Counted from the stretch's first letter, positions 16,696 to 25,872 are shown. The stretch: DNA of 64,000 bases from CAKZSB01 sp964573105 (GCA_964573105.1 CAZNIS010000029.1:5399-69398); one strand, 5' to 3'. Numbers and translations are program-made. The notes: a model not told the origin generated them from the letters alone.

Positions 16696-18713
16696 GCATC
16701 CAGCAAGGCTGCATGCAGTGATCGACTGCTGATCGCATCACCCACACGATACAGTTCATACTCGCCTTTGGCAGCTTGCGTCGGTTGCGGCTGGGCATTG
16801 ATCAGTGCATCGACATCAGTGACACCGTCATTGACTGAACCGGCCCGCATAGTTCGATACAGCTCATCGGCCGGGCGGGTACCACTCTCTACCACCACTT
16901 GCTCTGTTTCAATTTCAAGCAACTCATCAGTCAGGTCGTTGCGCAACGTGGCAAGCAATCGATTGCCCTGACGCTGTACTGACAGCAAAGCCAGGTCGTG
17001 AAGTACCGTCACTCCTTTCTGGTAAAGGCGTTTGCGGTGAACCGGACGCTCGGCGTAACCCAGTTCGGCACCGAGTCGATCATCGATGGTGGCAAGCGTT
17101 ACTGCGACGCCTTTCTCGGCCAGCCAGTCGGCGCACGACAACGCCTCATGACGGCCGGTGCCATCCCAAACGAGCACCTGATCTGCGGGTTGCACATCGC
17201 CACCGAGCAGGTCCCAACCTGAATGGCTGTGCTCGGCACCGGATATGACTTCGGTGTTTGGCACACCGCCGGTCGCGACGATCACCACATCGGGTTCGTA
17301 TTGCTGCACATCATCGAGCTCTGCAAACAGGTTGAATCGTATGTCCACGTTCAGTTGTTCAAGCTCTGCTATGCGCCAGTTGACCACCGAGATGATATCT
17401 CGCCGCCATGTCCCCTTTTCCGCCAACAGCAACTGTCCACCGAGCCGATCACTGGCCTCAATCAGTGTGACTTTGTGACCGCGTTCGGCAGCGACACGGG
17501 CGGCTTCCATACCGGCGGGCCCACCACCGATTACAATCACACGACGGCCCTGCTGTGGTGCCAGTTCAATCTGTTGCGGCAATTCGGTTTCACGGCCAGT
17601 CGCGACGTTGTGAATGCAGGAGGGCTTTTTATGCATGCAGTGCGATGCGCCAAAACAAGGACGAATCCGATGCTCTTCACCACGCTGAATTTTGTTGACG
17701 ATTTGCGGATCGGCGATATGGGCGCGTGTCATCGCGACCATGTCGAGAATACCCTCGCCTACTGCATAGCGAGCGGTCGCGACATCGGTGATGCGTGCGG
17801 CGTGAAACACCGGCACGGAGATCGCCTGTTTGACGACTTTGAGTTTTTCCAGAAACGGCGCCAATGGTTGGGTCATGCCCGGCATGTTGAATTCGGCCAG
17901 CGCCAGTTCAGTATCCATGCGACCCACCACGCAGTTGAGAAAATCGATCGCACCCTCGCGCTCCAGAATCGCTGCGATCTGCAAAGCCTCGTCCATTTGA
18001 AGGCCGCCACGCCCCTCTTCCATCGACATGCGGATACCCACCAGAAAATCATCGCCCACCTGTTTGCGAATTTCTTCGTGCACCATCAGTGCAAAGCGTG
18101 CGCGATTTTCCACGGAGCCGCCGAACTTGTCGGTGCGTCGATTGACATCGGGTGAGAAGAACTGACCGATCAAATGCGCACCGGCGTGTGTCTCCAGCCC
18201 ATCCAGGCCGCCCTGGTAGCAGCGCCGGGCAGTCTGGCCGAAGGCTTTGACGATGCGTGCAATGTCGTGTTCATCGATTTCACGCGGAATGCTGCGGTGC
18301 AGGGTTTCACGCACCGAACTGGGGGCGACGGTCGGCAGCCAGTTCTCTACTGTGGCATCACCACGACGGCCCAGATGCGTGATCTGACACATCAGCGCCG
18401 CGCCGTGCTGGTGCATGCGTTCGGCAAAGCGCTGAAAGTGCGGGATCACACAGTCGTCGTCGACACGCAACTGATCGAAAACACTGGGTGAATCCGGCGC
18501 CACGTTGGATGAACCGCCAAACATGCTGAGTGCGAGGCCGCCTTTGGCTTTTTCTTCGTGGTAGCGCTGGTAGCGCAGATCCGGCATGCCGTTATCACCC
18601 ATGCCACAGGCGTGGCTGGTGCTCATAATGCGGTTTTTTAACTCGAGCTTGCCGATTCGCAGCGGGGCAAACAGCGGATCTTTCGCGGGCTTGGCAGTGT
18701 GGTTGGCAGACAT
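16671..18713 (-). CDS. old-yellow-enzyme / FAD-dependent demethylase (N-methylproline demethylase-like)
   Basis: 680 residues. The N-terminal half is an FMN-binding TIM barrel of the old-yellow-enzyme family (PLRIGKLELKNRI, ITHLGRRGD, then GGLDGLETHAGAHLIGQFFSP). Next comes an iron-sulfur Cys cluster region (RPCFGASHCMHKKPSCIHNVATGRE). The C-terminal half is an FAD/NAD(P) domain with VIVIGGGPAGMEAARVAAERG near 400. This layout is shared by trimethylamine dehydrogenase, 2,4-dienoyl-CoA reductase and the N-methylproline (stachydrine) demethylases; the Cys-cluster spacing and NxATGRE motif fit the last group best. Start chosen at MSANHTAKPAKDP; a longer N terminus is possible. Confidence 0.85.
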   Translation of the reverse strand: MSANHTAKPAKDPLFAPLRIGKLELKNRIMSTSHACGMGDNGMPDLRYQRYHEEKAKGGLALSMFGGSSNVAPDSPSVFDQLRVDDDCVIPHFQRFAERMHQHGAALMCQITHLGRRGDATVENWLPTVAPSSVRETLHRSIPREIDEHDIARIVKAFGQTARRCYQGGLDGLETHAGAHLIGQFFSPDVNRRTDKFGGSVENRARFALMVHEEIRKQVGDDFLVGIRMSMEEGRGGLQMDEALQIAAILEREGAIDFLNCVVGRMDTELALAEFNMPGMTQPLAPFLEKLKVVKQAISVPVFHAARITDVATARYAVGEGILDMVAMTRAHIADPQIVNKIQRGEEHRIRPCFGASHCMHKKPSCIHNVATGRETELPQQIELAPQQGRRVIVIGGGPAGMEAARVAAERGHKVTLIEASDRLGGQLLLAEKGTWRRDIISVVNWRIAELEQLNVDIRFNLFAELDDVQQYEPDVVIVATGGVPNTEVISGAEHSHSGWDLLGGDVQPADQVLVWDGTGRHEALSCADWLAEKGVAVTLATIDDRLGAELGYAERPVHRKRLYQKGVTVLHDLALLSVQRQGNRLLATLRNDLTDELLEIETEQVVVESGTRPADELYRTMRAGSVNDGVTDVDALINAQPQPTQAAKGEYELYRVGDAISSRSLHAALLDAYRLAVRL

Positions 18714-18815
18714 CGGGAATCCGGCGTGCAGCGCAGACGTGCGCACGCTACTGTAACCCGTTACCTTTTCTGGCGAAAGACAGACAAGGCGCTTGCGGCA
18801 CTGCCTTTGAGGCGA

Positions 18816-19244
18816 CTACTGATCCTGTTGTTCTGCCAGAGTGCGCAACAACTCATTTTGCTCCTGCAGGCGCTCGTCGATACTGCGCAGTGTGCGCTGC
18901 ATGCGCACAAAGTCATCACTGTAGCGCGCCTCTTCGGCGATGGCACTGACACGGGCGCGAAGATCGTTGAAGTAGCTGCCCACCAGTGGCAGGTCGACAA
19001 ACACCGCCAGCAGCCACAAGGCCACACCCACGACGACGGTGGCGCCGAACACCGCGCCCAGACCACGCGCCAGACCGACGAACATGTTGCGCCACAGGAT
19101 ATGCCAGGGCGAGTGCAGGTAGCGCAGAAAGTCCTCGAGCTCGGCGCTGACCATGCGCTTGCGCGCCAGACGTGCGATGCGATCGTCTTCCACGGCTTCG
19201 GGATCGTCACCGCGATAGTTCGTTCTTCTGGATCCGGGCCACAT
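18816..19244 (-). CDS. DUF5665-like membrane protein with coiled coil
   Basis: About 142 residues. A basic N terminus is followed by LEDFLRYLHSPWHILWRNMFVGLARGLG, one long hydrophobic stretch (AVFGATVVVGVALWLLAVFVDLPLVGSY) and a C-terminal heptad-like region rich in Arg/Glu/Leu (MQRTLRSIDERLQEQNELLRTLAEQQ). This pattern matches the small DUF5665 family as I remember it. Function unknown. The start could be ATG 19244 or GTG 19292; neither has a strong ribosome site. Confidence 0.7.
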   Translation of the reverse strand: MWPGSRRTNYRGDDPEAVEDDRIARLARKRMVSAELEDFLRYLHSPWHILWRNMFVGLARGLGAVFGATVVVGVALWLLAVFVDLPLVGSYFNDLRARVSAIAEEARYSDDFVRMQRTLRSIDERLQEQNELLRTLAEQQDQ

Positions 19245-19322
19245 GTCTGCTGAGCGAAAGAGGTAGGCGATGCGGGCACTGCTGGCCCGCACCTCGACAA
19301 ACCGCTTTACGGTGCAAAATCA

Positions 19323-19340
19323 GGTCCGTCTGGACAGACC
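19323..19340. promoter_or_regulatory. palindrome GGTCCGTC-TG-GACAGACC
   Basis: An 8-2-8 inverted repeat with one mismatch, in the spacer between the FadJ-like gene's 3' end and the DUF5665-like gene. Its right half plus flank (TGGACAGACCCGG) recurs as TAGACAGACCCGG at 27868-27880, upstream of the ACAD10/11-like kinase gene. It could be an operator for a TetR-type regulator or an RNA hairpin. Confidence 0.3.
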
Positions 19341-19356
19341 CGGCCAAATGGTTAGC

Positions 19357-21456
19357 TCAGCTGTTGAGGCTGGCGAAGTTCTGCCCTTTGCCTGCCAGTT
19401 CGACCAGCAGCTCGGCGGGCTGCCAGAAAAAGTCATCCTGCTCGGCAAAGCGCCGGATATCCGCCAGCACGCGGTCAAGGCCAATGGTATCGGCATATTG
19501 CATAGGCCCGCCACGCCAGCGCGGAAAACCGTAGCCGTAAATCGCGGTGATATCGACATCCAGCGGTCGCAGTGCAATGCCCTCCTGAACGACATTGGCC
19601 GCCTCGTTGATCATGGCCGCCAGATAGCGATCGATGATTTGCTGATTGCTGAAGTTCTGCGGCTCGATGCCCAGCCGCTCGCGCTCGGCGTTGAGGATAT
19701 TGATGACCTCGGGGTTGGGCTGTGGGCGGGCGCCATCGTGCACGTAGAATCCCTTACCGGTTTTCTGGCCGTACCAGCCGTGCTCGCAAACCTGATCGGC
19801 CACCGTGATGTATCGTTCTCGTGGATCGCGGGTGGGTGCACGGCGTTTGCGCGTGGCCCAGCCAATATCCAGCCCCGCCAGATCGCCGACGGCAAAAACC
19901 CCCATCGGATAGCCAAATTCGAGTAGTGCAGCATCGATATCGTAGGGGCTCGCGCCGTCGATCATGATGTAGTCGGCGCAGAGTTTATAGCGCGCCAGAA
20001 TGCGGTTGCCTATGAAGCCGTCGCACACCCCGGCCCGCACGCAGACTTTGCCGATCTTCTTGCCCAGCGCAAAACAACTGGCGACGACATTGGCGTCGGT
20101 CGCGTCGGCGACGACGATCTCCAGCAACTTCATGACATGGGCAGGCGAAAAGAAATGCAGCCCGATCACCTGACCAGGCCGGCTGGTGGTGGCGGCGATT
20201 TCGTTGATATCCAGATAGGAGGTATTGGTGGCGAGAATCGCATCGGCGCGACAGACCGAATCCAGCTCGCGAAAAACCGCCTGCTTGACAGCCATATCTT
20301 CGAACACCGCTTCGATCACCAGATCGCAACTGGCGAGATCGGCGTAGTCGGTGCCTACCGAATAACGCGCCGCGAGCAGTTCGTCTTTTGCCTCGGCCGA
20401 CAGCCGCCCGCGCTTGACGCTGGATTGCAGTATGCGATCGACACCGGCGCGACCGCGCTCGGCGCTTTCGTCGTCGCGCTCGATCATATGCACCGACAGC
20501 CCGGCATTGAGCATCGCCACCGATATGCCGGCACCCATAGTGCCGCCACCGATAACACCAACGGATTTCACATCAAGGCTCGGCTCTCCACTCGCACCCG
20601 GCACTTTGCTAACTGCGCGCTCGGCCATGAAAACGTGCCGCAGCGCTTTGGACTGATCGCCGGCGACAAGATCGGTGAAGAGCCGTCTGGCCTCGACCAT
20701 CGCATCATCGAACGGTTGTTCGACGGCGGCGGCCACCGCATCCACGCAGGCCAGTGGCGCCAGTGCACCACGTGCGCGCGAACGGACGAGGTCGCGCTGT
20801 TGCTCGATGACTGAGGCATCAGCGCGCGCCGCGGCGAGACCATCGTCAATGTCGCGCACCGGCCTGACCGGCAAACCGGTGTCAATCGCTTCGCGCGCGA
20901 AATCGCAACCGGCCGCAATCGCATCGCTGCCGTCGACCACGGCATCGAGAATGCCATCGGCGTGTGCCTCGGCTGCATTGACCGGGCGTCCGCTGGTCAT
21001 GATGGCGAGCGCGCGCTCGACACCAATCAGCCGCGGCAGGCGCACCGTGCCGCCGGCACCGGGTATCAGCCCCAAATTGACTTCGGGCAGACCGACTTTG
21101 CTGCCGGTCAAAGCCACGCGATAGTGACAGGCCAGCGCGGTTTCCAGCCCACCGCCGAGGGCCGTCCCATGCATTGCCGCGATGACTGGCTTTGAACTGG
21201 CTTCAATGGCATTTAACACCTCGGGCAGCGATGGCGCCTGTGGTGGCTTGCCAAACTCGCGGATATCCGCACCGGCAAAAAAAGTACGGCCTTCGCAGCC
21301 GATGACGATAGCCTTGACGGCATCGTCAGCCAGCGCCTGTTCGATCGACGCCAGCAACCCGGAACGCACCGCCTGCCCTAGTGCATTGACCGGTGGATTG
21401 TTGGTGCTGATGACGGCGATATCGGCATCGACGCGATAGCTGACAGGTTGGCTCAC
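19357..21456 (-). CDS. fadJ: bifunctional enoyl-CoA hydratase / 3-hydroxyacyl-CoA dehydrogenase (FadJ-like)
   Basis: 699 residues. Residues 1-190 are a crotonase domain with both catalytic Glu positions: GTALGGGLETALACHYRVA and PEVNLGLIPGAGGTVRLPRL. Residues about 297-480 form an NAD-binding domain (GVIGGGTMGAGIS) with the catalytic His region IGLHFFSPAHVMKLLEIV. The C-terminal helical dimerisation domains follow (GFIGNRI, YGFPRWRGGPMQY). It would catalyse two steps of fatty-acid beta-oxidation in the cytoplasm. The GTG start at 21456 overlaps the stop of the 37-residue CxxC protein (GTGA), with GGAG 10 bases upstream, so the pair is coupled and the TetR gene upstream probably controls the operon. 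No thiolase gene is nearby. Confidence 0.93.
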   Translation of the reverse strand: MSQPVSYRVDADIAVISTNNPPVNALGQAVRSGLLASIEQALADDAVKAIVIGCEGRTFFAGADIREFGKPPQAPSLPEVLNAIEASSKPVIAAMHGTALGGGLETALACHYRVALTGSKVGLPEVNLGLIPGAGGTVRLPRLIGVERALAIMTSGRPVNAAEAHADGILDAVVDGSDAIAAGCDFAREAIDTGLPVRPVRDIDDGLAAARADASVIEQQRDLVRSRARGALAPLACVDAVAAAVEQPFDDAMVEARRLFTDLVAGDQSKALRHVFMAERAVSKVPGASGEPSLDVKSVGVIGGGTMGAGISVAMLNAGLSVHMIERDDESAERGRAGVDRILQSSVKRGRLSAEAKDELLAARYSVGTDYADLASCDLVIEAVFEDMAVKQAVFRELDSVCRADAILATNTSYLDINEIAATTSRPGQVIGLHFFSPAHVMKLLEIVVADATDANVVASCFALGKKIGKVCVRAGVCDGFIGNRILARYKLCADYIMIDGASPYDIDAALLEFGYPMGVFAVGDLAGLDIGWATRKRRAPTRDPRERYITVADQVCEHGWYGQKTGKGFYVHDGARPQPNPEVINILNAERERLGIEPQNFSNQQIIDRYLAAMINEAANVVQEGIALRPLDVDITAIYGYGFPRWRGGPMQYADTIGLDRVLADIRRFAEQDDFFWQPAELLVELAGKGQNFASLNS

Positions 21457-21566
21457 GGGGCGGTATCTCCGGCTGCGGGGGCCGAAATGCTACCACAACA
21501 ACCCAGGCAAGCCGGATCTGTCGGTACCTGCCCACAGCGTGGACAGGTGCAACCATCAGATGACAT
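21453..21566 (-). CDS. 37-residue CxxC zinc-ribbon-like protein
   Basis: Reads MSSDGCTCPRCGQVPTDPAC with a LGCCGS continuation and an Ala/Pro-rich tail. Six Cys in 20 residues include a CPRC knuckle and a second CLGCC cluster, which suits one zinc site. Both ends overlap neighbours: its ATG lies inside the TetR 3' end (11-base overlap, ATGTCATCTGA) and its TGA overlaps the GTG of the FadJ-like gene (GTGA). This tight packing is strong evidence for translation. Too short for family assignment. Confidence 0.65.
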   Translation of the reverse strand: MSSDGCTCPRCGQVPTDPACLGCCGSISAPAAGDTAP

Positions 21567-22314
21567 CCACGCCGCTGAGGGCTTCGACCGGACCGGGATT
21601 CGGCGCGGGACTCGATTGGTCAGAATCCCGCGAAAGCGTCGCGACCACGTAATCGGCGTAGGTGTCGATTGAGTGTCCCTCGCGCAGGAATTGCTCGCGC
21701 CGCTGTACCCAGTCACCAATCAGCAACAGCGCAAGTCGCGCTTCGAGTGCATGTGTGCGATCAATGACCTCACCGTCAGCAGGGCGACCATCCTGCAGTG
21801 AACTCAACCGATCGACACCGGCGACGAACAAGCTGGTCAAGCGAGAGAACTCAGACTCGGTTGTGCCTCGCATACTACGTACATCCACGAACACAAAATG
21901 CAGCCACTCGTGCATCAGTTCTGCAAGAAATGCACTGTTGCGCAGAAATTCGGCAAGCGTTGCCGGCTGTTGTCGCGGCACGACAGTCGATTGCAGATGC
22001 TGAACCCCAATATAGGTGACACAGTCACATGCCATCTGTGCCAGCGCCTGTTTGGATTCGATGCAAGCATAGATACCACCAATGCTTATCCCCGATTCGT
22101 GACTGAGCTGTCGCAGCGACATTTCTCTGAATCCGTCGCGCCGGCTTATCCGAAACGTATGTTCGAAAATTCGTTTCAGATTCACCAGCGCGACCGAGCG
22201 ACGCTTGGTTCTTATCTGGGTTTTGTTTCGCTCATAGATCAACTCATAAATCTGTTCGCCTGAAAATTGGAATTGATCTTTGTATGAGGCGTAGCGTTGA
22301 ATATCTCCAGTCAT
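21556..22314 (-). CDS. TetR/AcrR-family transcriptional regulator
   Basis: 252 residues with an unusually long N-terminal extension (about 45 residues) before the DNA-binding domain. The helix-turn-helix runs about 45-95 (ILFEHTFRISRRDGF-type first helix region, then MSLRQLSHESGISIGGIYACIESKQAL). The ligand domain has no recognisable specificity. It is first in an apparent operon with the CxxC protein and the FadJ-like enzyme and diverges from an enoyl-CoA isomerase-like gene, so an acyl-CoA-type effector is likely by context. Its target would be the 22315-22608 region. Confidence 0.88.
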   Translation of the reverse strand: MTGDIQRYASYKDQFQFSGEQIYELIYERNKTQIRTKRRSVALVNLKRIFEHTFRISRRDGFREMSLRQLSHESGISIGGIYACIESKQALAQMACDCVTYIGVQHLQSTVVPRQQPATLAEFLRNSAFLAELMHEWLHFVFVDVRSMRGTTESEFSRLTSLFVAGVDRLSSLQDGRPADGEVIDRTHALEARLALLLIGDWVQRREQFLREGHSIDTYADYVVATLSRDSDQSSPAPNPGPVEALSGVDVI

Positions 22315-22608
22315 TTTTTTGATTTACTACTCAAGTTGACTGCATTAATCCGAACACGGAACCATAGCAACTGCGAGAACGCTGGTCATCTTGTGACATC
22401 TACTAGCCCCTGCCAGAAAAGGCAGTGTATTTGCGCAAACAGGATTACCTGCCACTAATCTTTACACTCCGGCCCGGCGACTACGTGTAAATGCCTATTG
22501 GTTATTACTCAAGACCAATAGAGTCTTCGCGCCCGAATTTGATCAATCCATACCGATCACGTGCGACAATTGCCAGCCACTATTGCAGACCACCAAACGA
22601 ATCAGTCA
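22315..22608. promoter_or_regulatory. divergent promoter region between the TetR operon and the crotonase gene
   Basis: About 290 bases, A/T-richer than the flanks. It contains two similar stretches (TACTACTCAAGTTGACTG near 22326 and TTATTACTCAAGACCAATAG near 22502) that could be related operator half-sites. I cannot fix promoter elements. Confidence 0.4.
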
Positions 22609-23352
22609 ATGCCACTTGTACTAGAACAAACGACCGACGCCGTCCGCACACTCACCCTCAATCGCGCCGACAAACTCAACGCACTCAATCGAGAGATGTA
22701 TCAGGCATTGACCGCCGGCTTCAGAGACGCCACGGCAGACAATTCAGTCAGAGCCATTGTGATTGCGGGACAGGCGGGGATCTTCACTGCTGGCAATGAC
22801 ATCGGCGACTTTGCCGCCGCCGCTGCCGAGCCCGAGCGACGGGACAATCCGGCGCTTGAGTTGATGAAGGCAATCCTCGATACCGACAAACCGATTGTCG
22901 CGGGCGTCGATGGGCCGGCGATTGGTATCGGCACCACGCTGCTGTTTCACTGTGACCTCGTCTACGCCACTGAGCAGGCGCGTTTTCACACCCCGTTCGC
23001 CGCGTTGGGTGTTTGCCCGGAGTTTGGCTCGTCAATCACCTTCAGCGCTTTGATGGGCCATCATCGGGCCGCCGAAATGTTGCTGCTTTGCGAGCCACTA
23101 AACGCACAGAAGGGCTACGAATATGGCTTCGTCAATGAAATCGTCGACAGCGAGGCACTGACCCGGAAACTCGAAGAGACAGCGGCGCGGCTGGCTGCCC
23201 TGCCAGAGCAGGCACTGCGCGTATCGCGGCAGATGATTCATCGCAACAAGTCGATTTATCTGGACATCATTGAAGCCGAATCGGCGCAGTTTGGCGCGTT
23301 GATGCGCAGTGATGAATTTCGCCAGAATATGCAAAAGTTCATGCAGAAGTAA
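22609..23352 (+). CDS. enoyl-CoA hydratase/isomerase (crotonase family, isomerase-like)
   Basis: 247 residues from ATG 22609; a GTG at 22561 would add 16 residues without crotonase character. Oxyanion-hole segments: IFTAGNDIGDF near 61 and GPAIGIGTTLLFHCDLVYA near 102. The first hydratase Glu is absent (GIGTT in place of GGGxE). A Glu occurs in GVCPEFGSS near 142, the position used by delta3,delta2-enoyl-CoA isomerases. I therefore lean to isomerase, acting on unsaturated acyl-CoAs. It is divergent from the TetR-FadJ operon and is followed by an SDR on the same strand. Confidence 0.88.
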   Translation: MPLVLEQTTDAVRTLTLNRADKLNALNREMYQALTAGFRDATADNSVRAIVIAGQAGIFTAGNDIGDFAAAAAEPERRDNPALELMKAILDTDKPIVAGVDGPAIGIGTTLLFHCDLVYATEQARFHTPFAALGVCPEFGSSITFSALMGHHRAAEMLLLCEPLNAQKGYEYGFVNEIVDSEALTRKLEETAARLAALPEQALRVSRQMIHRNKSIYLDIIEAESAQFGALMRSDEFRQNMQKFMQK

Positions 23353-23374
23353 TTGCCTGCCGTAATTGCCTGCT
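23349..23374 (+). repeat. 13-bp tandem duplication across a stop codon
   Basis: GTAATTGCCTGCC followed at once by GTAATTGCCTGCT. The first copy includes the TAA of the crotonase gene. Confidence 0.8.
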
Positions 23375-23438
23375 CGTTGCGACAGCTACACCAAAGCTGT
23401 CACACTGGGCGATTGACCGACCACGCGAATCTCCCAGC

Positions 23439-24200
23439 ATGAATGATCTGTTTAATCTGAATGGCAAAATCGCCCTGGTGACCGGCGCCAGCCGCGGCAT
23501 TGGCGAGTCTGCTGCCCGCCTGCTGGCTGCACACGGTGCGCATGTCATCGTCTCCAGCCGTCGCGCCGAGAGCTGTCAGCCAGTCGCCGAGCAAATCGTG
23601 CAATCGGGTGGCAGCGCGGAAGTCCTCGCCTGCCACATTGGCGACCTCGATCAAATCGATCATTGCATGGCACAAATAGAAAGCCGGCACGGTCGGCTTG
23701 ACATACTGGTCAACAACGCGGCGACCAACCCTTACTACGGTCACATTCTCGACACCGATATCGGCGCTTTTCAAAAAACCGTCGATGTGAATATTCGCGG
23801 TTACTTTTTTGCCTCTGTCGCCGGTGGCAAACTGATGCGTAAAAACAATGGCGGCAGCATTATCAACACCGCTTCAGTCAACGCGCTGCAACCGGGCCCC
23901 GGCCAGGCGATTTACTCGATCACCAAAGCGGCTGTCGTAAACATGACCAAAGCCTTTGCTCGCGAGTGCGCTGCTGACAATATTCGTTGCAACGCACTGC
24001 TGCCCGGCTTGACGAAAACCCGCTTCGCGTCGGCTTTGTTCGATGATGAAAAAACACATCGAATGTTGATGCAAAAGATACCGATGGGCCGCCATGCCGA
24101 ACCCGACGAGATGGCCGGCACCATTCTCTACCTGGCCAGTGAAGCCAGCAGCTATACCACCGGCGAGTGCATCGTCGTCGATGGTGGGCTCACGCTATAG
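23439..24200 (+). CDS. short-chain dehydrogenase/reductase
   Basis: 253 residues, a complete classical SDR: NAD(P) loop TGASRGIG near 15, NNAA near 92, catalytic Ser in NTASVNA near 145, and YSITK near 160. The C-terminal segment has the usual GRHAEPDEMAGTILYLASEAS and TTGECIVVDGG. It would reduce or oxidise a hydroxy/keto group with NAD(P). It follows the isomerase by 86 bases and is closed by a strong terminator. An acyl-CoA link is suggested by context only. Confidence 0.93.
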   Translation: MNDLFNLNGKIALVTGASRGIGESAARLLAAHGAHVIVSSRRAESCQPVAEQIVQSGGSAEVLACHIGDLDQIDHCMAQIESRHGRLDILVNNAATNPYYGHILDTDIGAFQKTVDVNIRGYFFASVAGGKLMRKNNGGSIINTASVNALQPGPGQAIYSITKAAVVNMTKAFARECAADNIRCNALLPGLTKTRFASALFDDEKTHRMLMQKIPMGRHAEPDEMAGTILYLASEASSYTTGECIVVDGGLTL

Positions 24201-24230
24201 CAGCTTAACCTCACATCCAGTTTATGCATA

Positions 24231-24260
24231 AAAAAAGGGGCGCCAGTGGCGCCCCTTTTC
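24231..24260. terminator. strong bidirectional rho-independent terminator
   Basis: AAAAGGGGCGCC-AGT-GGCGCCCCTTTT, a perfect 12-bp stem with a 3-base loop. A-run before and T-run after, so it works both ways: for the SDR (+) and the repeat protein that ends at 24283 (-). Confidence 0.92.
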
Positions 24261-24282
24261 AGTTACCTCTATGTGTACTCGA

Positions 24283-25872
24283 TCAGCTCTTGCGTTGTCG
24301 ATTGCGACGCAGCAGGAAGCCGAGTCCCATCAGCGCAAGAATTGCCGGCAACAATGGATCGGTACGACCACCGCCAGCCTGCAACGTGCAGCCGAACGGG
24401 TGCCCTGCAGTCCCCGTAGTGATCGCCGGCTGTTCCATGCCACCGTCAGTTGTGCCGTCGGTTGTACCATCTGTGGTGCCATCGGTTGTACCGTCAGTGG
24501 TGCCGTCGGTAGTGCCATCAGTGGTACCGTCAGTGGTGCCATCGGTTCCACCGTTGTCCGGATCGGTCACGTCGGGATCGCCGTCACCGTCGGTATCGGG
24601 CAAAGGTCCGCCGCTGCCGTCCTGCATGCCGTCGTTGTTGATATCGGGCTCGAAGGAATCATCGATGCCATTGCCGTTGCTGTCTTCACCGGCCGTAAAG
24701 TCGATGTCAGCGTTATCGTCGATACCGTCAGCGTCGGTGTCATCGCCACCGGTGCTGTCCGGGTCAGCGGCATTCGGAATCCCGTCGCCGTCGTCATCCA
24801 GAAACATGTCACCCATGCCGTCACCGTCTTCGTCGGTGCCACCGGCTTCGATAATGTCGTTGACGCCGTCATCATCACTGTCCAGATCGAGGAAGTCGGG
24901 TACACCGTCTTCATCAGTGTCTGGCAGCGGAAGTGGTGAAGCGTCGATGATGTCGGCGATGCCGTTGCCATCGGCGTCGGTCAGGTCGTCGACGATACCG
25001 TCACCGTCGGCGTCCATACCGCCCGCTTCGATCAGATCCGAGATGCCATCGTTGTCGCTATCCAGATCCATTTCATTCGGACGGCCGTCGCCATCGGCAT
25101 CATCGGCACCGTCGAACTGATTCGGTATGCCATCGTCGTCGAGATCCTGATCCTGTACGTCATCCGAATCGTCAGTCGGGTCGGTACCCATGACAATTTC
25201 AGTGCCGTCGCCCACACCGCCGTCATCGCTGTCCCAGTCGTTCGGGTCGGTCAGGTGATCGAGCAGTTCTTCGCTGTCACCCAGGCCGTCGCGATCACTG
25301 TCCGACTGCAGCGGGTCTGTGCCGTGGGTGTTGACTTCATCGCCGTCTGTCAGTGAATCACCATCGGTATCTGACCGGGTAGGATTGGTCAGTGTAATGG
25401 TCACCTCTTCAAAATCCGTCAGGCCGTCTGGCTCATCTTCGGATTCTTCCGACAGCGGATTGGTGCCATGGGTATTGATTTCCTGTCCGTCGGTCAGACC
25501 ATCCGAATCGGTGTCTGCCTCGTTAGGATTGGTGCCGCGAATCTCAACCTCTTCCTGGTCATTGACGCCATCGGAGTCTGAATCGACAACCAACGGATTA
25601 GTCAGGTAAGTGAGCACCTCCTCACCATCGGACAGGCCGTCGCCATCGGTATCAGGCAGCGCTGGGTCGGTACCAGCAGTGGCTTCTGCAGAATCAGACA
25701 GTCCATCGCCGTCGCTGTCGGCGCTGCCATCCTGCACGAGCTGCGCGTAAGTTGCGCCCGAAAAGGCAAGCATGGCACCGAGGCACAGGCCGGTGACGGC
25801 GCGAGTTCTGTCCTGTTTGTTCGGTTCTACAGCGTCCCGAACGGCACGCGCGGTCAGTTTACACTTCAACAT
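24283..25872 (-). CDS. thrombospondin type-3 repeat surface protein A with C-terminal sorting signal
   Basis: 529 residues. The start at 25872 lies behind AGGGG. The N terminus is an export signal (AVTGLCLGAMLAFSGATYA), followed by about 20 calcium-binding DxDxDG repeats of thrombospondin type 3 (for example DSDGDGLSD, DTDGDGLSDGEE, DSDNDGISDLIEAGG). Then comes a low-complexity TTDG linker of about nine units and a C-terminal tail with GC, then DPLLPAILALMGLGFLLRRNRQR: a short motif, one membrane helix and a basic end. Tails of this plan are recognition signals for sorting proteases (GlyGly-, MYXO- or JDVT-CTERM-like). The protein is probably a calcium-stabilised surface or secreted protein. 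A close relative is encoded at 26114-27595. Confidence 0.88.
   Translation of the reverse strand: MLKCKLTARAVRDAVEPNKQDRTRAVTGLCLGAMLAFSGATYAQLVQDGSADSDGDGLSDSAEATAGTDPALPDTDGDGLSDGEEVLTYLTNPLVVDSDSDGVNDQEEVEIRGTNPNEADTDSDGLTDGQEINTHGTNPLSEESEDEPDGLTDFEEVTITLTNPTRSDTDGDSLTDGDEVNTHGTDPLQSDSDRDGLGDSEELLDHLTDPNDWDSDDGGVGDGTEIVMGTDPTDDSDDVQDQDLDDDGIPNQFDGADDADGDGRPNEMDLDSDNDGISDLIEAGGMDADGDGIVDDLTDADGNGIADIIDASPLPLPDTDEDGVPDFLDLDSDDDGVNDIIEAGGTDEDGDGMGDMFLDDDGDGIPNAADPDSTGGDDTDADGIDDNADIDFTAGEDSNGNGIDDSFEPDINNDGMQDGSGGPLPDTDGDGDPDVTDPDNGGTDGTTDGTTDGTTDGTTDGTTDGTTDGTTDGTTDGGMEQPAITTGTAGHPFGCTLQAGGGRTDPLLPAILALMGLGFLLRRNRQRKS
24443..24550 (-). repeat. 12-bp tandem repeat encoding TTDG units
   Basis: About nine copies of a 12-base unit (reading GGTACCGATGGC and variants on the coding strand, or GCCATCGGTTGT type on the plus strand). 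Each encodes Thr-Thr-Asp-Gly. Wobble changes differ between copies. A likely site for length variation, and a possible assembly error spot. Confidence 0.85.

Noticed and set aside
17223..18155. A 310-codon plus-strand frame antisense to the OYE gene
   Set aside because: Cys/His-rich but without any domain; the other strand is a full OYE with cofactor motifs.
24443..24550. Regular repeats that might suggest a CRISPR array
   Set aside because: 12-base units with no spacers, in frame and encoding TTDG inside a protein.
24224..25120. Long low-complexity Ser/Pro/Val frame antisense to repeat protein A
   Set aside because: It is the mirror of the DxDxDG repeats; the minus strand has the signal peptide, the ribosome site and the sorting tail.
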